Assembly (NCBI GenBank): GCA_963082875.1
Contig: OY720103.1
Location: forward strand, 7,936,001 to 8,000,000
Length of the DNA: 64,000 bases
Direction: 5' to 3'
Source: Corella eumyota
Taxonomy: Eukaryota > Chordata > Ascidiacea > Phlebobranchia > Corellidae
The position numbers and the translations under genes were made by a program. Every line of letters begins with the position of its first letter. Within the stretch, counting starts at the first letter, position 1. The notes below the pieces were generated by a model. It saw only the letters and a list, made by a program, of their open reading frames with translations, had not been told where the DNA came from and ran no database searches. This document shows positions 21,730-33,987 of this stretch, in pieces.

Positions 21730-21848
21730 GCCTACGACCATACCACGTTGAGTACACCCCATCTCGTCCGATCTGGGAAGTTAAGCAACGTCGGGCCCGG
21801 TTAGTACTTGGATGGGTGACCGCCTGGGAATACCGGGTGTCGTAGGCA
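21730..21848 (+). rRNA. 5S rRNA
   Basis: Consensus; spacer La upstream. Confidence 0.97.
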
Positions 21849-22016
21849 TTTTATAAGTTTTATAGCATATTCGAAAGTACTTTATGTAGAAGTCATTTTT
21901 TATCAAAATTTTTGAAAATTAATATATTTGATATAACTTCTAAGGGACGCAAGTCATTTATTTTATTTTAAATATACACGGTTAATGATAAATGTGTTGG
22001 CTCACCACATCACATT

Positions 22017-22135
22017 GCCTACGACCATACCACGTTGAGTACACCCCATCTCGTCCGATCTGGGAAGTTAAGCAACGTCGGGCCCGGTTAGTACTTGGAT
22101 GGGTGACCGCCTGGGAATACCGGGTGTCGTAGGTA
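22017..22135 (+). rRNA. 5S rRNA, U118 variant
   Basis: C118 to T; spacer Lc upstream, an unusual pairing that makes a three-unit block La, Lc, S*. Confidence 0.97.
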
Positions 22136-22297
22136 TTTTATAAGTTTTATAGCATATTAGAAAGTACCTTATGTATAAGTCATTTTTATAGAAATTTTTG
22201 AAAATTAATATATTTGATATAATTGCTAGGCGACGCAAGTCATTTATTTTATTTTAAATATACACGTTTAATGATAAATGTGTTGGCACATCACATT

Positions 22298-22416
22298 GCC
22301 TACGACCATACCACGTTGAGTACACCCCATCTCGTCCGATCTGGGAAGTTAAGCAACGTCGGGCCCGGTTAGTACTTGGATGGGTGACCGCCTGGGAATA
22401 CCGGGTGTCGTAGGCA
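22298..22416 (+). rRNA. 5S rRNA
   Basis: Consensus; spacer S* upstream. Confidence 0.97.
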
Positions 22417-22584
22417 TTTTATAAGTTTTATAGCATATTAGAAAGTACTTTATGTAGAAGTAATTTTTTATCAAAATTTTTGAAAATTAATATATTTGAT
22501 ATAACTTCTAAGGGACGCAAGTCATTTATTTTATTTTAAATATACACGGTTAATGATAAATGTGTTGGCTCACCACATCACATT

Positions 22585-22703
22585 GCCTACGACCATACCA
22601 CGTTGAGTACACCCCATCTCGTCCGATCTGGGAAGTTAAGCAACGTCGGGCCCGGTTAGTACTTGGATGGGTGACCGCCTGGGAATACCGGGTGTCGTAG
22701 GCA
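22585..22703 (+). rRNA. 5S rRNA
   Basis: Consensus; spacer La upstream. Confidence 0.97.
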
Positions 22704-22871
22704 TTTTATAAGTTTTATAGCATATTAGAAAGTACTTTATGTAGAAGTCATTTTTTATCAAAATTTTTGAAAATTAATATATTTGATATAACTTCTAAGG
22801 GACGCAAGTCATTTATTTTATTTTAAATATACACGGTTAATGATAAATGTGTTGGCTCACCACATCACATT

Positions 22872-22990
22872 GCCTACGACCATACCACGTTGAGTACACC
22901 CCATCTCGTCCGATCTGGGAAGTTAAGCAACGTCGGGCCCGGTTAGTACTTGGATGGGTGACCGCCTGGGAATACCGGGTGTCGTAGGCA
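22872..22990 (+). rRNA. 5S rRNA
   Basis: Consensus; spacer L upstream. Confidence 0.97.
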
Positions 22991-23158
22991 TTTTATAAGT
23001 TTTTTAGCATATTAGAAAGTACCTTATGTAGAAGTCATTTTTTATCAAAATTTTTGAAAATTAATATATTTGATATAACTGCTAAGAGACGCAAGTCATT
23101 TATTTTATTTTAAATATACACGGTTAATGATAAATGTGTTGGCTCACCACATCACATT

Positions 23159-23277
23159 GCCTACGACCATACCACGTTGAGTACACCCCATCTCGTCCGA
23201 TCTGGGAAGTTAAGCAACGTCGGGCCCGGTTAGTACTTGGATGGGTGACCGCCTGGGAATACCGGGTGTCGTAGGCA
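23159..23277 (+). rRNA. 5S rRNA
   Basis: Consensus; long spacer with TTTTTTAGC, ACCTTATGTAGAAG and ACTGCTAAGAGACG upstream, related to that before 15230. Confidence 0.97.
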
Positions 23278-23445
23278 TTTTATAAGTTTTATAGCATATT
23301 AGAAAGTACTTTATGTAGAAGTAATTTTTTATCAAAATTTTTGAAAATTAATATATTTGATATAACTTCTAAGGGACGCAAGTCATTTATTTTATTTTAA
23401 ATATACACGGTTAATGATAAATGTGTTGGCTCACCACATCACATT

Positions 23446-23564
23446 GCCTACGACCATACCACGTTGAGTACACCCCATCTCGTCCGATCTGGGAAGTTAA
23501 GCAACGTCGGGCCCGGTTAGTACTTGGATGGGTGACCGCCTGGGAATACCGGGTGTCGTAGGCA
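23446..23564 (+). rRNA. 5S rRNA
   Basis: Consensus; spacer La upstream. Confidence 0.97.
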
Positions 23565-23726
23565 TTTTATAAGTTTTATAGCATATTAGAAAGTACCTTA
23601 TGTATAAGTCATTTTTATAGAAATTTTTGAAAATTAATATATTTGATATAATTGCTAGGCGACGCAAGTCATTTATTTTATTTTAAATATACACGTTTAA
23701 TGATAAATGTGTTGGCACATCACATT

Positions 23727-23845
23727 GCCTACGACCATACCACGTTGAGTACACCCCATCTCGTCCGATCTGGGAAGTTAAGCAACGTCGGGCCCGGTTA
23801 GTACTTGGATGGGTGACCGCCTGGGAATACCGGGTGTCGAAGGCA
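23727..23845 (+). rRNA. 5S rRNA, A114 variant
   Basis: T114 to A (23840); spacer S upstream. Confidence 0.95.
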
Positions 23846-24013
23846 TTTTATAAGTTTTTTAGCATATTAGAAAGTACCTTATGTAGAAGTCATTTTTTAT
23901 CCAAATTTTTGAAAATTAATATATTTGATATAACTTCTAAGGGACGCAAGTCATTTATTTTATTTTAAATATACACGGTTAATGATAAATGTGTTGGCTC
24001 ACCACATCACATT

Positions 24014-24132
24014 GCCTACGACCATACCACGTTGAGTACACCCCATCTCGTCCGATCTGGGAAGTTAAGCAACGTCGGGCCCGGTTAGTACTTGGATGGG
24101 TGACCGCCTGGGAATACCGGGTGTCGTAGGCA
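24014..24132 (+). rRNA. 5S rRNA
   Basis: Consensus; hybrid spacer upstream as at 16322. Confidence 0.97.
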
Positions 24133-24294
24133 TTTTATAAGTTTTATAGCATATTAGAAAGTACCTTATGTATAAGTCATTTTTATAGAAATTTTTGAAA
24201 ATTAATATATTTGATATAATTGCTAGGCGACGCAAGTCATTTATTTTATTTTAAATATACACGTTTAATGATAAATGTGTTGGCACATCACATT

Positions 24295-24413
24295 GCCTAC
24301 GACCATACCACGTTGAGTACACCCCATCTCGTCCGATCTGGGAAGTTAAGCAACGTCGGGCCCGGTTAGTACTTGGATGGGTGACCGCCTGGGAATACCG
24401 GGTGTCGAAGGCA
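24295..24413 (+). rRNA. 5S rRNA, A114 variant
   Basis: T114 to A (24408); spacer S upstream. Confidence 0.95.
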
Positions 24414-24581
24414 TTTTATAAGTTTTTTAGCATATTAGAAAGTACTTTATGTAGAAGTCATTTTTTATCCAAATTTTTGAAAATTAATATATTTGATATA
24501 ACTGCTAAGGGACGCAAGTCATTTATTTTATTTTAAATATACACGGTTAATGATAAATGTGTTGGCTCACCACATCACATT

Positions 24582-24700
24582 GCCTACGACCATACCACGT
24601 TGAGTACACCCCATCTCGTCCGATCTGGGAAGTTAAGCAACGTCGGGCCCGGTTAGTACTTGGATGGGTGACCGCCTGGGAATACCGGGTGTCGTAGGTA
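24582..24700 (+). rRNA. 5S rRNA, U118 variant
   Basis: C118 to T; I/L hybrid spacer upstream as at 16890. Confidence 0.97.
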
Positions 24701-24862
24701 TTTTATAAGTTTTATAGCATATTAGAAAGTACCTTATGTATAAGTCATTTTTATAGAAATTTTTGAAAATTAATATATTTGATATAATTGCTAGGCGACG
24801 CAAGTCATTTATTTTATTTTAAATATACACGTTTAATGATAAATGTGTTGGCACATCACATT

Positions 24863-24981
24863 GCCTACGACCATACCACGTTGAGTACACCCCATCTCGT
24901 CCGATCTGGGAAGTTAAGCAACGTCGGGCCCGGTTAGTACTTGGATGGGTGACCGCCTGGGAATACCGGGTGTCGTAGGCA
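24863..24981 (+). rRNA. 5S rRNA
   Basis: Consensus; spacer S* upstream. Confidence 0.97.
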
Positions 24982-25149
24982 TTTTATAAGTTTTATAGCA
25001 TATTAGAAAGTACTTTATGTAGAAGTAATTTTTTATCAAAATTTTTGAAAATTAATATATTTGATATAACTTCTAAGGGACGCAAGTCATTTATTTTATT
25101 TTAAATATACACGGTTAATGATAAATGTGTTGGCTCACCACATCACATT

Positions 25150-25268
25150 GCCTACGACCATACCACGTTGAGTACACCCCATCTCGTCCGATCTGGGAAG
25201 TTAAGCAACGTCGGGCCCGGTTAGTACTTGGATGGGTGACCGCCTGGGAATACCGGGTGTCGTAGGCA
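25150..25268 (+). rRNA. 5S rRNA
   Basis: Consensus; spacer La upstream. Confidence 0.97.
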
Positions 25269-25436
25269 TTTTATAAGTTTTATAGCATATTAGAAAGTAC
25301 TTTATGTAGAAGTCATTTTTTATCAAAATTTTTGAAAATTAATATATTTGATATAACTTCTAAGGGACGCAAGTCATTTATTTTATTTTAAATATACACG
25401 GTTAATGATAAATGTGTTGGCTCACCACATCACATT

Positions 25437-25555
25437 GCCTACGACCATACCACGTTGAGTACACCCCATCTCGTCCGATCTGGGAAGTTAAGCAACGTCG
25501 GGCCCGGTTAGTACTTGGATGGGTGACCGCCTGGGAATACCGGGTGTCGAAGGCA
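25437..25555 (+). rRNA. 5S rRNA, A114 variant
   Basis: T114 to A (25550); spacer L upstream, I downstream. Confidence 0.95.
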
Positions 25556-25718
25556 TTTTATAAGTTTTTTAGCATATTAGAAAGTACTTTATGTAGAAGT
25601 CATTTTTTATCCAAATTTTTGAAAATTAATATATTTGATATAACTGCTAAGGGACGCAAGTCATTTATTTTATTTTAAATATACACGTTTAATGATAAAT
25701 GTGTTGGCACATCACATT

Positions 25719-25837
25719 GCCTACGACCATACCACGTTGAGTACACCCCATCTCGTCCGATCTGGGAAGTTAAGCAACGTCGGGCCCGGTTAGTACTTGG
25801 ATGGGTGACCGCCTGGGAATACCGGGTGTCGTAGGCA
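25719..25837 (+). rRNA. 5S rRNA
   Basis: Consensus; spacer I upstream. Confidence 0.97.
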
Positions 25838-26005
25838 TTTTATAAGTTTTATAGCATATTAGAAAGTACTTTATGTAGAAGTCATTTTTTATCAAAATTT
25901 TTGAAAATTAATATATTTGATATAACTTCTAAGGGACGCAAGTCATTTATTTTATTTTAAATATACACGGTTAATGATAAATGTGTTGGCTCACCACATC
26001 ACATT

Positions 26006-26124
26006 GCCTACGACCATACCACGTTGAGTACACCCCATCTCGTCCGATCTGGGAAGTTAAGCAACGTCGGGCCCGGTTAGTACTTGGATGGGTGACCGCC
26101 TGGGAATACCGGGTGTCGTAGGTA
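26006..26124 (+). rRNA. 5S rRNA, U118 variant
   Basis: C118 to T; spacer L upstream. Confidence 0.97.
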
Positions 26125-26286
26125 TTTTATAAGTTTTATAGCATATTAGAAAGTACCTTATGTATAAGTCATTTTTATAGAAATTTTTGAAAATTAATAT
26201 ATTTGATATAATTGCTAGGCGACGCAAGTCATTTATTTTATTTTAAATATACACGTTTAATGATAAATGTGTTGGCACATCACATT

Positions 26287-26405
26287 GCCTACGACCATAC
26301 CACGTTGAGTACACCCCATCTCGTCCGATCTGGGAAGTTAAGCAACGTCGGGCCCGGTTAGTACTTGGATGGGTGACCGCCTGGGAATACCGGGTGTCGT
26401 AGGCA
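26287..26405 (+). rRNA. 5S rRNA
   Basis: Consensus; spacer S* upstream. Confidence 0.97.
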
Positions 26406-26573
26406 TTTTATAAGTTTTATAGCATATTAGAAAGTACTTTATGTAGAAGTAATTTTTTATCAAAATTTTTGAAAATTAATATATTTGATATAACTTCTAA
26501 GGGACGCAAGTCATTTATTTTATTTTAAATATACACGGTTAATGATAAATGTGTTGGCTCACCACATCACATT

Positions 26574-26692
26574 GCCTACGACCATACCACGTTGAGTACA
26601 CCCCATCTCGTCCGATCTGGGAAGTTAAGCAACGTCGGGCCCGGTTAGTACTTGGATGGGTGACCGCCTGGGAATACCGGGTGTCGTAGGCA
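26574..26692 (+). rRNA. 5S rRNA
   Basis: Consensus; spacer La upstream. Confidence 0.97.
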
Positions 26693-26860
26693 TTTTATAA
26701 GTTTTATAGCATATTCGAAAGTACTTTATGTAGAAGTCATTTTTTATCAAAATTTTTGAAAATTAATATATTTGATATAACTTCTAAGGGACGCAAGTCA
26801 TTTATTTTATTTTAAATATACACGGTTAATGATAAATGTGTTGGCTCACCACATCACATT

Positions 26861-26979
26861 GCCTACGACCATACCACGTTGAGTACACCCCATCTCGTCC
26901 GATCTGGGAAGTTAAGCAACGTCGGGCCCGGTTAGTACTTGGATGGGTGACCGCCTGGGAATACCGGGTGTCTTAGGCA
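26861..26979 (+). rRNA. 5S rRNA, U113 variant
   Basis: G113 to T (26973) breaks the C6-G113 pair; spacer Lc upstream. Confidence 0.95.
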
Positions 26980-27147
26980 TTTTATAAGTTTTATAGCATA
27001 TTAGAAAGTACTTTATGTAGAAGTCATTTTTTATCAAAATTTTTGAAAATTAATATATTTGATATAACTTCTAAGGGACGCAAGTCATTTATTTTATTTT
27101 AAATATACACGGTTAATGATAAATGTGTTGGCTCACCACATCACATT

Positions 27148-27266
27148 GCCTACGACCATACCACGTTGAGTACACCCCATCTCGTCCGATCTGGGAAGTT
27201 AAGCAACGTCGGGCCCGGTTAGTACTTGGATGGGTGACCGCCTGGGAATACCGGGTGTCGTAGGCA
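27148..27266 (+). rRNA. 5S rRNA
   Basis: Consensus; spacer L upstream. Confidence 0.97.
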
Positions 27267-27428
27267 TTTTATAAGTTTTATAGCATATTAGAAAGTACCT
27301 TATGTATAAGTCATTTTTATAGAAATTTTTGAAAATTAATATATTTGATATAATTGCTAGGCGACGCAAGTCATTTATTTTATTTTAAATATACACGTTT
27401 AATGATAAATGTGTTGGCACATCACATT

Positions 27429-27547
27429 GCCTACGACCATACCACGTTGAGTACACCCCATCTCGTCCGATCTGGGAAGTTAAGCAACGTCGGGCCCGGT
27501 TAGTACTTGGATGGGTGACCGCCTGGGAATACCGGGTGTCGTAGGCA
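27429..27547 (+). rRNA. 5S rRNA
   Basis: Consensus; spacer S upstream. Confidence 0.97.
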
Positions 27548-27715
27548 TTTTATAAGTTTTATAGCATATTAGAAAGTACTTTATGTAGAAGTCATTTTTT
27601 ATCAAAATTTTTGAAAATTAATATATTTGATATAACTTCTAAGGGACGCAAGTCATTTATTTTATTTTAAATATACACGGTTAATGATAAATGTGTTGGC
27701 TCACCACATCACATT

Positions 27716-27834
27716 GCCTACGACCATACCACGTTGAGTACACCCCATCTCGTCCGATCTGGGAAGTTAAGCAACGTCGGGCCCGGTTAGTACTTGGATG
27801 GGTGACCGCCTGGGAATACCGGGTGTCGTAGGTA
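27716..27834 (+). rRNA. 5S rRNA, U118 variant
   Basis: C118 to T; spacer L upstream. Confidence 0.97.
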
Positions 27835-27996
27835 TTTTATAAGTTTTATAGCATATTAGAAAGTACCTTATGTATAAGTCATTTTTATAGAAATTTTTGA
27901 AAATTAATATATTTGATATAATTGCTAGGCGACGCAAGTCATTTATTTTATTTTAAATATACACGTTTAATGATAAATGTGTTGGCACATCACATT

Positions 27997-28115
27997 GCCT
28001 ACGACCATACCACGTTGAGTACACCCCATCTCGTCCGATCTGGGAAGTTAAGCAACGTCGGGCCCGGTTAGTACTTGGATGGGTGACCGCCTGGGAATAC
28101 CGGGTGTCGTAGGCA
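27997..28115 (+). rRNA. 5S rRNA
   Basis: Consensus; spacer S* upstream. Confidence 0.97.
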
Positions 28116-28283
28116 TTTTATAAGTTTTATAGCATATTAGAAAGTACTTTATGTAGAAGTAATTTTTTATCAAAATTTTTGAAAATTAATATATTTGATA
28201 TAACTTCTAAGGGACGCAAGTCATTTATTTTATTTTAAATATACACGGTTAATGATAAATGTGTTGGCTCACCACATCACATT

Positions 28284-28402
28284 GCCTACGACCATACCAC
28301 GTTGAGTACACCCCATCTCGTCCGATCTGGGAAGTTAAGCAACGTCGGGCCCGGTTAGTACTTGGATGGGTGACCGCCTGGGAATACCGGGTGTCGTAGG
28401 CA
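28284..28402 (+). rRNA. 5S rRNA
   Basis: Consensus; spacer La upstream. Confidence 0.97.
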
Positions 28403-28570
28403 TTTTATAAGTTTTATAGCATATTAGAAAGTACTTTATGTAGAAGTCATTTTTTATCAAAATTTTTGAAAATTAATATATTTGATATAACTTCTAAGGG
28501 ACGGAAGTCATTTATTTTATTTTAAATATACACGGTTAATGATAAATGTGTTGGCTCACCACATCACATT

Positions 28571-28689
28571 GCCTACGACCATACCACGTTGAGTACACCC
28601 CATCTCGTCCGATCTGGGAAGTTAAGCAACGTCGGGCCCGGTTAGTACTTGGATGGGTGACCGCCTGGGAATACCGGGTGTCGTAGGCA
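28571..28689 (+). rRNA. 5S rRNA
   Basis: Consensus; spacer Lg upstream (G at 28504). Confidence 0.97.
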
Positions 28690-28857
28690 TTTTATAAGTT
28701 TTATAGCATATTAGAAAGTACTTTATGTAGAAGTCATTTTTTATCAAAATTTTTGAAAATTAATATATTTGATATAACTTCTAAGGGACGCAAGTCATTT
28801 ATTTTATTTTAAATATACACGGTTAATGATAAATGTGTTGGCTCACCACATCACATT

Positions 28858-28976
28858 GCCTACGACCATACCACGTTGAGTACACCCCATCTCGTCCGAT
28901 CTGGGAAGTTAAGCAACGTCGGGCCCGGTTAGTACTTGGATGGGTGACCGCCTGGGAATACCGGGTGTCGTAGGTA
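28858..28976 (+). rRNA. 5S rRNA, U118 variant
   Basis: C118 to T; spacer L upstream. Confidence 0.97.
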
Positions 28977-29138
28977 TTTTATAAGTTTTATAGCATATTA
29001 GAAAGTACCTTATGTATAAGTCATTTTTATAGAAATTTTTGAAAATTAATATATTTGATATAATTGCTAGGCGACGCAAGTCATTTATTTTATTTTAAAT
29101 ATACACGTTTAATGATAAATGTGTTGGCACATCACATT

Positions 29139-29257
29139 GCCTACGACCATACCACGTTGAGTACACCCCATCTCGTCCGATCTGGGAAGTTAAGCAACGT
29201 CGGGCCCGGTTAGTACTTGGATGGGTGACCGCCTGGGAATACCGGGTGTCGTAGGCA
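29139..29257 (+). rRNA. 5S rRNA
   Basis: Consensus; spacer S* upstream. Confidence 0.97.
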
Positions 29258-29425
29258 TTTTATAAGTTTTATAGCATATTAGAAAGTACTTTATGTAGAA
29301 GTAATTTTTTATCAAAATTTTTGAAAATTAATATATTTGATATAACTTCTAAGGGACGCAAGTCATTTATTTTATTTTAAATATACACGGTTAATGATAA
29401 ATGTGTTGGCTCACCACATCACATT

Positions 29426-29544
29426 GCCTACGACCATACCACGTTGAGTACACCCCATCTCGTCCGATCTGGGAAGTTAAGCAACGTCGGGCCCGGTTAG
29501 TACTTGGATGGGTGACCGCCTGGGAATACCGGGTGTCGTAGGCA
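29426..29544 (+). rRNA. 5S rRNA
   Basis: Consensus; spacer La upstream. Confidence 0.97.
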
Positions 29545-29712
29545 TTTTATAAGTTTTATAGCATATTCGAAAGTACTTTATGTAGAAGTCATTTTTTATC
29601 AAAATTTTTGAAAATTAATATATTTGATATAACTTCTAAGGGACGCAAGTCATTTATTTTATTTTAAATATACACGGTTAATGATAAATGTGTTGGCTCA
29701 CCACATCACATT

Positions 29713-29831
29713 GCCTACGACCATACCACGTTGAGTACACCCCATCTCGTCCGATCTGGGAAGTTAAGCAACGTCGGGCCCGGTTAGTACTTGGATGGGT
29801 GACCGCCTGGGAATACCGGGTGTCGTAGGCA
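29713..29831 (+). rRNA. 5S rRNA
   Basis: Consensus; spacer Lc upstream. Confidence 0.97.
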
Positions 29832-29999
29832 TTTTATAAGTTTTATAGCATATTAGAAAGTACTTTATGTAGAAGTCATTTTTTATCAAAATTTTTGAAA
29901 ATTAATATATTTGATATAACTTCTAAGGGACGCAAGTCATTTATTTTATTTTAAATATACACGGTTAATGATAAATGTGTTGGCTCACCACATCACATT

Positions 30000-30118
30000 G
30001 CCTACGACCATACCACGTTGAGTACACCCCATCTCGTCCGATCTGGGAAGTTAAGCAACGTCGGGCCCGGTTAGTACTTGGATGGGTGACCGCCTGGGAA
30101 TACCGGGTGTCGTAGGCA
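30000..30118 (+). rRNA. 5S rRNA
   Basis: Consensus; spacer L upstream. Confidence 0.97.
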
Positions 30119-30280
30119 TTTTATAAGTTTTATAGCATATTAGAAAGTACCTTATGTATAAGTCATTTTTATAGAAATTTTTGAAAATTAATATATTTGA
30201 TATAATTGCTAGGCGACGCAAGTCATTTATTTTATTTTAAATATACACGTTTAATGATAAATGTGTTGGCACATCACATT

Positions 30281-30399
30281 GCCTACGACCATACCACGTT
30301 GAGTACACCCCATCTCGTCCGATCTGGGAAGTTAAGCAACGTCGGGCCCGGTTAGTACTTGGATGGGTGACCGCCTGGGAATACCGGGTGTCGTAGGCA
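30281..30399 (+). rRNA. 5S rRNA
   Basis: Consensus; spacer S upstream. Confidence 0.97.
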
Positions 30400-30567
30400 T
30401 TTTATAAGTTTTATAGCATATTAGAAAGTACTTTATGTAGAAGTCATTTTTTATCAAAATTTTTGAAAATTAATATATTTGATATAACTTCTAAGGGACG
30501 CAAGTCATTTATTTTATTTTAAATATACACGGTTAATGATAAATGTGTTGGCTCACCACATCACATT

Positions 30568-30686
30568 GCCTACGACCATACCACGTTGAGTACACCCCAT
30601 CTCGTCCGATCTGGGAAGTTAAGCAACGTCGGGCCCGGTTAGTACTTGGATGGGTGACCGCCTGGGAATACCGGGTGTCTTAGGCA
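30568..30686 (+). rRNA. 5S rRNA, U113 variant
   Basis: G113 to T (30680); spacer L upstream. Confidence 0.95.
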
Positions 30687-30854
30687 TTTTATAAGTTTTA
30701 TAGCATATTAGAAAGTACTTTATGTAGAAGTCATTTTTTATCAAAATTTTTGAAAATTAATATATTTGATATAACTTCTAAGGGACGCAAGTCATTTATT
30801 TTATTTTAAATATACACGGTTAATGATAAATGTGTTGGCTCACCACATCACATT

Positions 30855-30973
30855 GCCTACGACCATACCACGTTGAGTACACCCCATCTCGTCCGATCTG
30901 GGAAGTTAAGCAACGTCGGGCCCGGTTAGTACTTGGATGGGTGACCGCCTGGGAATACCGGGTGTCGTAGGCA
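30855..30973 (+). rRNA. 5S rRNA
   Basis: Consensus; spacer L upstream. Confidence 0.97.
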
Positions 30974-31135
30974 TTTTATAAGTTTTATAGCATATTAGAA
31001 AGTACCTTATGTATAAGTCATTTTTATAGAAATTTTTGAAAATTAATATATTTGATATAATTGCTAGGCGACGCAAGTCATTTATTTTATTTTAAATATA
31101 CACGTTTAATGATAAATGTGTTGGCACATCACATT

Positions 31136-31254
31136 GCCTACGACCATACCACGTTGAGTACACCCCATCTCGTCCGATCTGGGAAGTTAAGCAACGTCGG
31201 GCCCGGTTAGTACTTGGATGGGTGACCGCCTGGGAATACCGGGTGTCGTAGGCA
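31136..31254 (+). rRNA. 5S rRNA
   Basis: Consensus; spacer S upstream. Confidence 0.97.
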
Positions 31255-31422
31255 TTTTATAAGTTTTATAGCATATTAGAAAGTACTTTATGTAGAAGTC
31301 ATTTTTTATCAAAATTTTTGAAAATTAATATATTTGATATAACTTCTAAGGGACGCAAGTCATTTATTTTATTTTAAATATACACGGTTAATGATAAATG
31401 TGTTGGCTCACCACATCACATT

Positions 31423-31541
31423 GCCTACGACCATACCACGTTGAGTACACCCCATCTCGTCCGATCTGGGAAGTTAAGCAACGTCGGGCCCGGTTAGTAC
31501 TTGGATGGGTGACCGCCTGGGAATACCGGGTGTCGTAGGTA
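31423..31541 (+). rRNA. 5S rRNA, U118 variant
   Basis: C118 to T; spacer L upstream. Confidence 0.97.
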
Positions 31542-31703
31542 TTTTATAAGTTTTATAGCATATTAGAAAGTACCTTATGTATAAGTCATTTTTATAGAAA
31601 TTTTTGAAAATTAATATATTTGATATAATTGCTAGGCGACGCAAGTCATTTATTTTATTTTAAATATACACGTTTAATGATAAATGTGTTGGCACATCAC
31701 ATT

Positions 31704-31822
31704 GCCTACGACCATACCACGTTGAGTACACCCCATCTCGTCCGATCTGGGAAGTTAAGCAACGTCGGGCCCGGTTAGTACTTGGATGGGTGACCGCCTG
31801 GGAATACCGGGTGTCGTAGGCA
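31704..31822 (+). rRNA. 5S rRNA
   Basis: Consensus; spacer S* upstream. Confidence 0.97.
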
Positions 31823-31990
31823 TTTTATAAGTTTTATAGCATATTAGAAAGTACTTTATGTAGAAGTAATTTTTTATCAAAATTTTTGAAAATTAATATA
31901 TTTGATATAACTTCTAAGGGACGCAAGTCATTTATTTTATTTTAAATATACACGGTTAATGATAAATGTGTTGGCTCACCACATCACATT

Positions 31991-32109
31991 GCCTACGACC
32001 ATACCACGTTGAGTACACCCCATCTCGTCCGATCTGGGAAGTTAAGCAACGTCGGGCCCGGTTAGTACTTGGATGGGTGACCGCCTGGGAATACCGGGTG
32101 TCGTAGGCA
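31991..32109 (+). rRNA. 5S rRNA
   Basis: Consensus; spacer La upstream. Confidence 0.97.
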
Positions 32110-32277
32110 TTTTATAAGTTTTATAGCATATTCGAAAGTACTTTATGTAGAAGTCATTTTTTATCAAAATTTTTGAAAATTAATATATTTGATATAACTT
32201 CTAAGGGACGCAAGTCATTTATTTTATTTTAAATATACACGGTTAATGATAAATGTGTTGGCTCACCACATCACATT

Positions 32278-32396
32278 GCCTACGACCATACCACGTTGAG
32301 TACACCCCATCTCGTCCGATCTGGGAAGTTAAGCAACGTCGGGCCCGGTTAGTACTTGGATGGGTGACCGCCTGGGAATACCGGGTGTCGTAGGCA
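32278..32396 (+). rRNA. 5S rRNA
   Basis: Consensus; spacer Lc upstream. Confidence 0.97.
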
Positions 32397-32564
32397 TTTT
32401 ATAAGTTTTATAGCATATTAGAAAGTACTTTATGTAGAAGTCATTTTTTATCAAAATTTTTGAAAATTAATATATTTGATATAACTTCTAAGGGACGCAA
32501 GTCATTTATTTTATTTTAAATATACACGGTTAATGATAAATGTGTTGGCTCACCACATCACATT

Positions 32565-32683
32565 GCCTACGACCATACCACGTTGAGTACACCCCATCTC
32601 GTCCGATCTGGGAAGTTAAGCAACGTCGGGCCCGGTTAGTACTTGGATGGGTGACCGCCTGGGAATACCGGGTGTCGTAGGCA
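32565..32683 (+). rRNA. 5S rRNA
   Basis: Consensus; spacer L upstream. Confidence 0.97.
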
Positions 32684-32845
32684 TTTTATAAGTTTTATAG
32701 CATATTAGAAAGTACCTTATGTATAAGTCATTTTTATAGAAATTTTTGAAAATTAATATATTTGATATAATTGCTAGGCGACGCAAGTCATTTATTTTAT
32801 TTTAAATATACACGTTTAATGATAAATGTGTTGGCACATCACATT

Positions 32846-32964
32846 GCCTACGACCATACCACGTTGAGTACACCCCATCTCGTCCGATCTGGGAAGTTAA
32901 GCAACGTCGGGCCCGGTTAGTACTTGGATGGGTGACCGCCTGGGAATACCGGGTGTCGTAGGCA
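32846..32964 (+). rRNA. 5S rRNA
   Basis: Consensus; spacer S upstream. Confidence 0.97.
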
Positions 32965-33132
32965 TTTTATAAGTTTTATAGCATATTAGAAAGTACTTTA
33001 TGTAGAAGTCATTTTTTATCAAAATTTTTGAAAATTAATATATTTGATATAACTTCTAAGGGACGCAAGTCATTTATTTTATTTTAAATATACACGGTTA
33101 ATGATAAATGTGTTGGCTCACCACATCACATT

Positions 33133-33251
33133 GCCTACGACCATACCACGTTGAGTACACCCCATCTCGTCCGATCTGGGAAGTTAAGCAACGTCGGGCC
33201 CGGTTAGTACTTGGATGGGTGACCGCCTGGGAATACCGGGTGTCGTAGGTA
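33133..33251 (+). rRNA. 5S rRNA, U118 variant
   Basis: C118 to T but followed by a long L spacer instead of S*: a recombinant unit. Spacer L upstream. Confidence 0.97.
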
Positions 33252-33419
33252 TTTTATAAGTTTTATAGCATATTAGAAAGTACTTTATGTAGAAGTCATT
33301 TTTTATCAAAATTTTTGAAAATTAATATATTTGATATAACTTCTAAGGGACGCAAGTCATTTATTTTATTTTAAATATACACGGTTAATGATAAATGTGT
33401 TGGCTCACCACATCACATT

Positions 33420-33538
33420 GCCTACGACCATACCACGTTGAGTACACCCCATCTCGTCCGATCTGGGAAGTTAAGCAACGTCGGGCCCGGTTAGTACTTG
33501 GATGGGTGACCGCCTGGGAATACCGGGTGTCTTAGGCA
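33420..33538 (+). rRNA. 5S rRNA, U113 variant
   Basis: G113 to T (33532); spacer L upstream. Confidence 0.95.
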
Positions 33539-33706
33539 TTTTATAAGTTTTATAGCATATTAGAAAGTACTTTATGTAGAAGTCATTTTTTATCAAAATT
33601 TTTGAAAATTAATATATTTGATATAACTTCTAAGGGACGCAAGTCATTTATTTTATTTTAAATATACACGGTTAATGATAAATGTGTTGGCTCACCACAT
33701 CACATT

Positions 33707-33825
33707 GCCTACGACCATACCACGTTGAGTACACCCCATCTCGTCCGATCTGGGAAGTTAAGCAACGTCGGGCCCGGTTAGTACTTGGATGGGTGACCGC
33801 CTGGGAATACCGGGTGTCGTAGGCA
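33707..33825 (+). rRNA. 5S rRNA
   Basis: Consensus; spacer L upstream. Confidence 0.97.
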
Positions 33826-33987
33826 TTTTATAAGTTTTATAGCATATTAGAAAGTACCTTATGTATAAGTCATTTTTATAGAAATTTTTGAAAATTAATA
33901 TATTTGATATAATTGCTAGGCGACGCAAGTCATTTATTTTATTTTAAATATACACGTTTAATGATAAATGTGTTGGCACATCACATT

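Larger units (their letters stand above)
23283..26715 (+). repeat. 3.4-kb duplicated block, copy 2 (offset 7692)
   Basis: Partner of 15591-19023. Unlike copy 1, its left edge continues into a complete 5S gene (23159). Confidence 0.85.
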
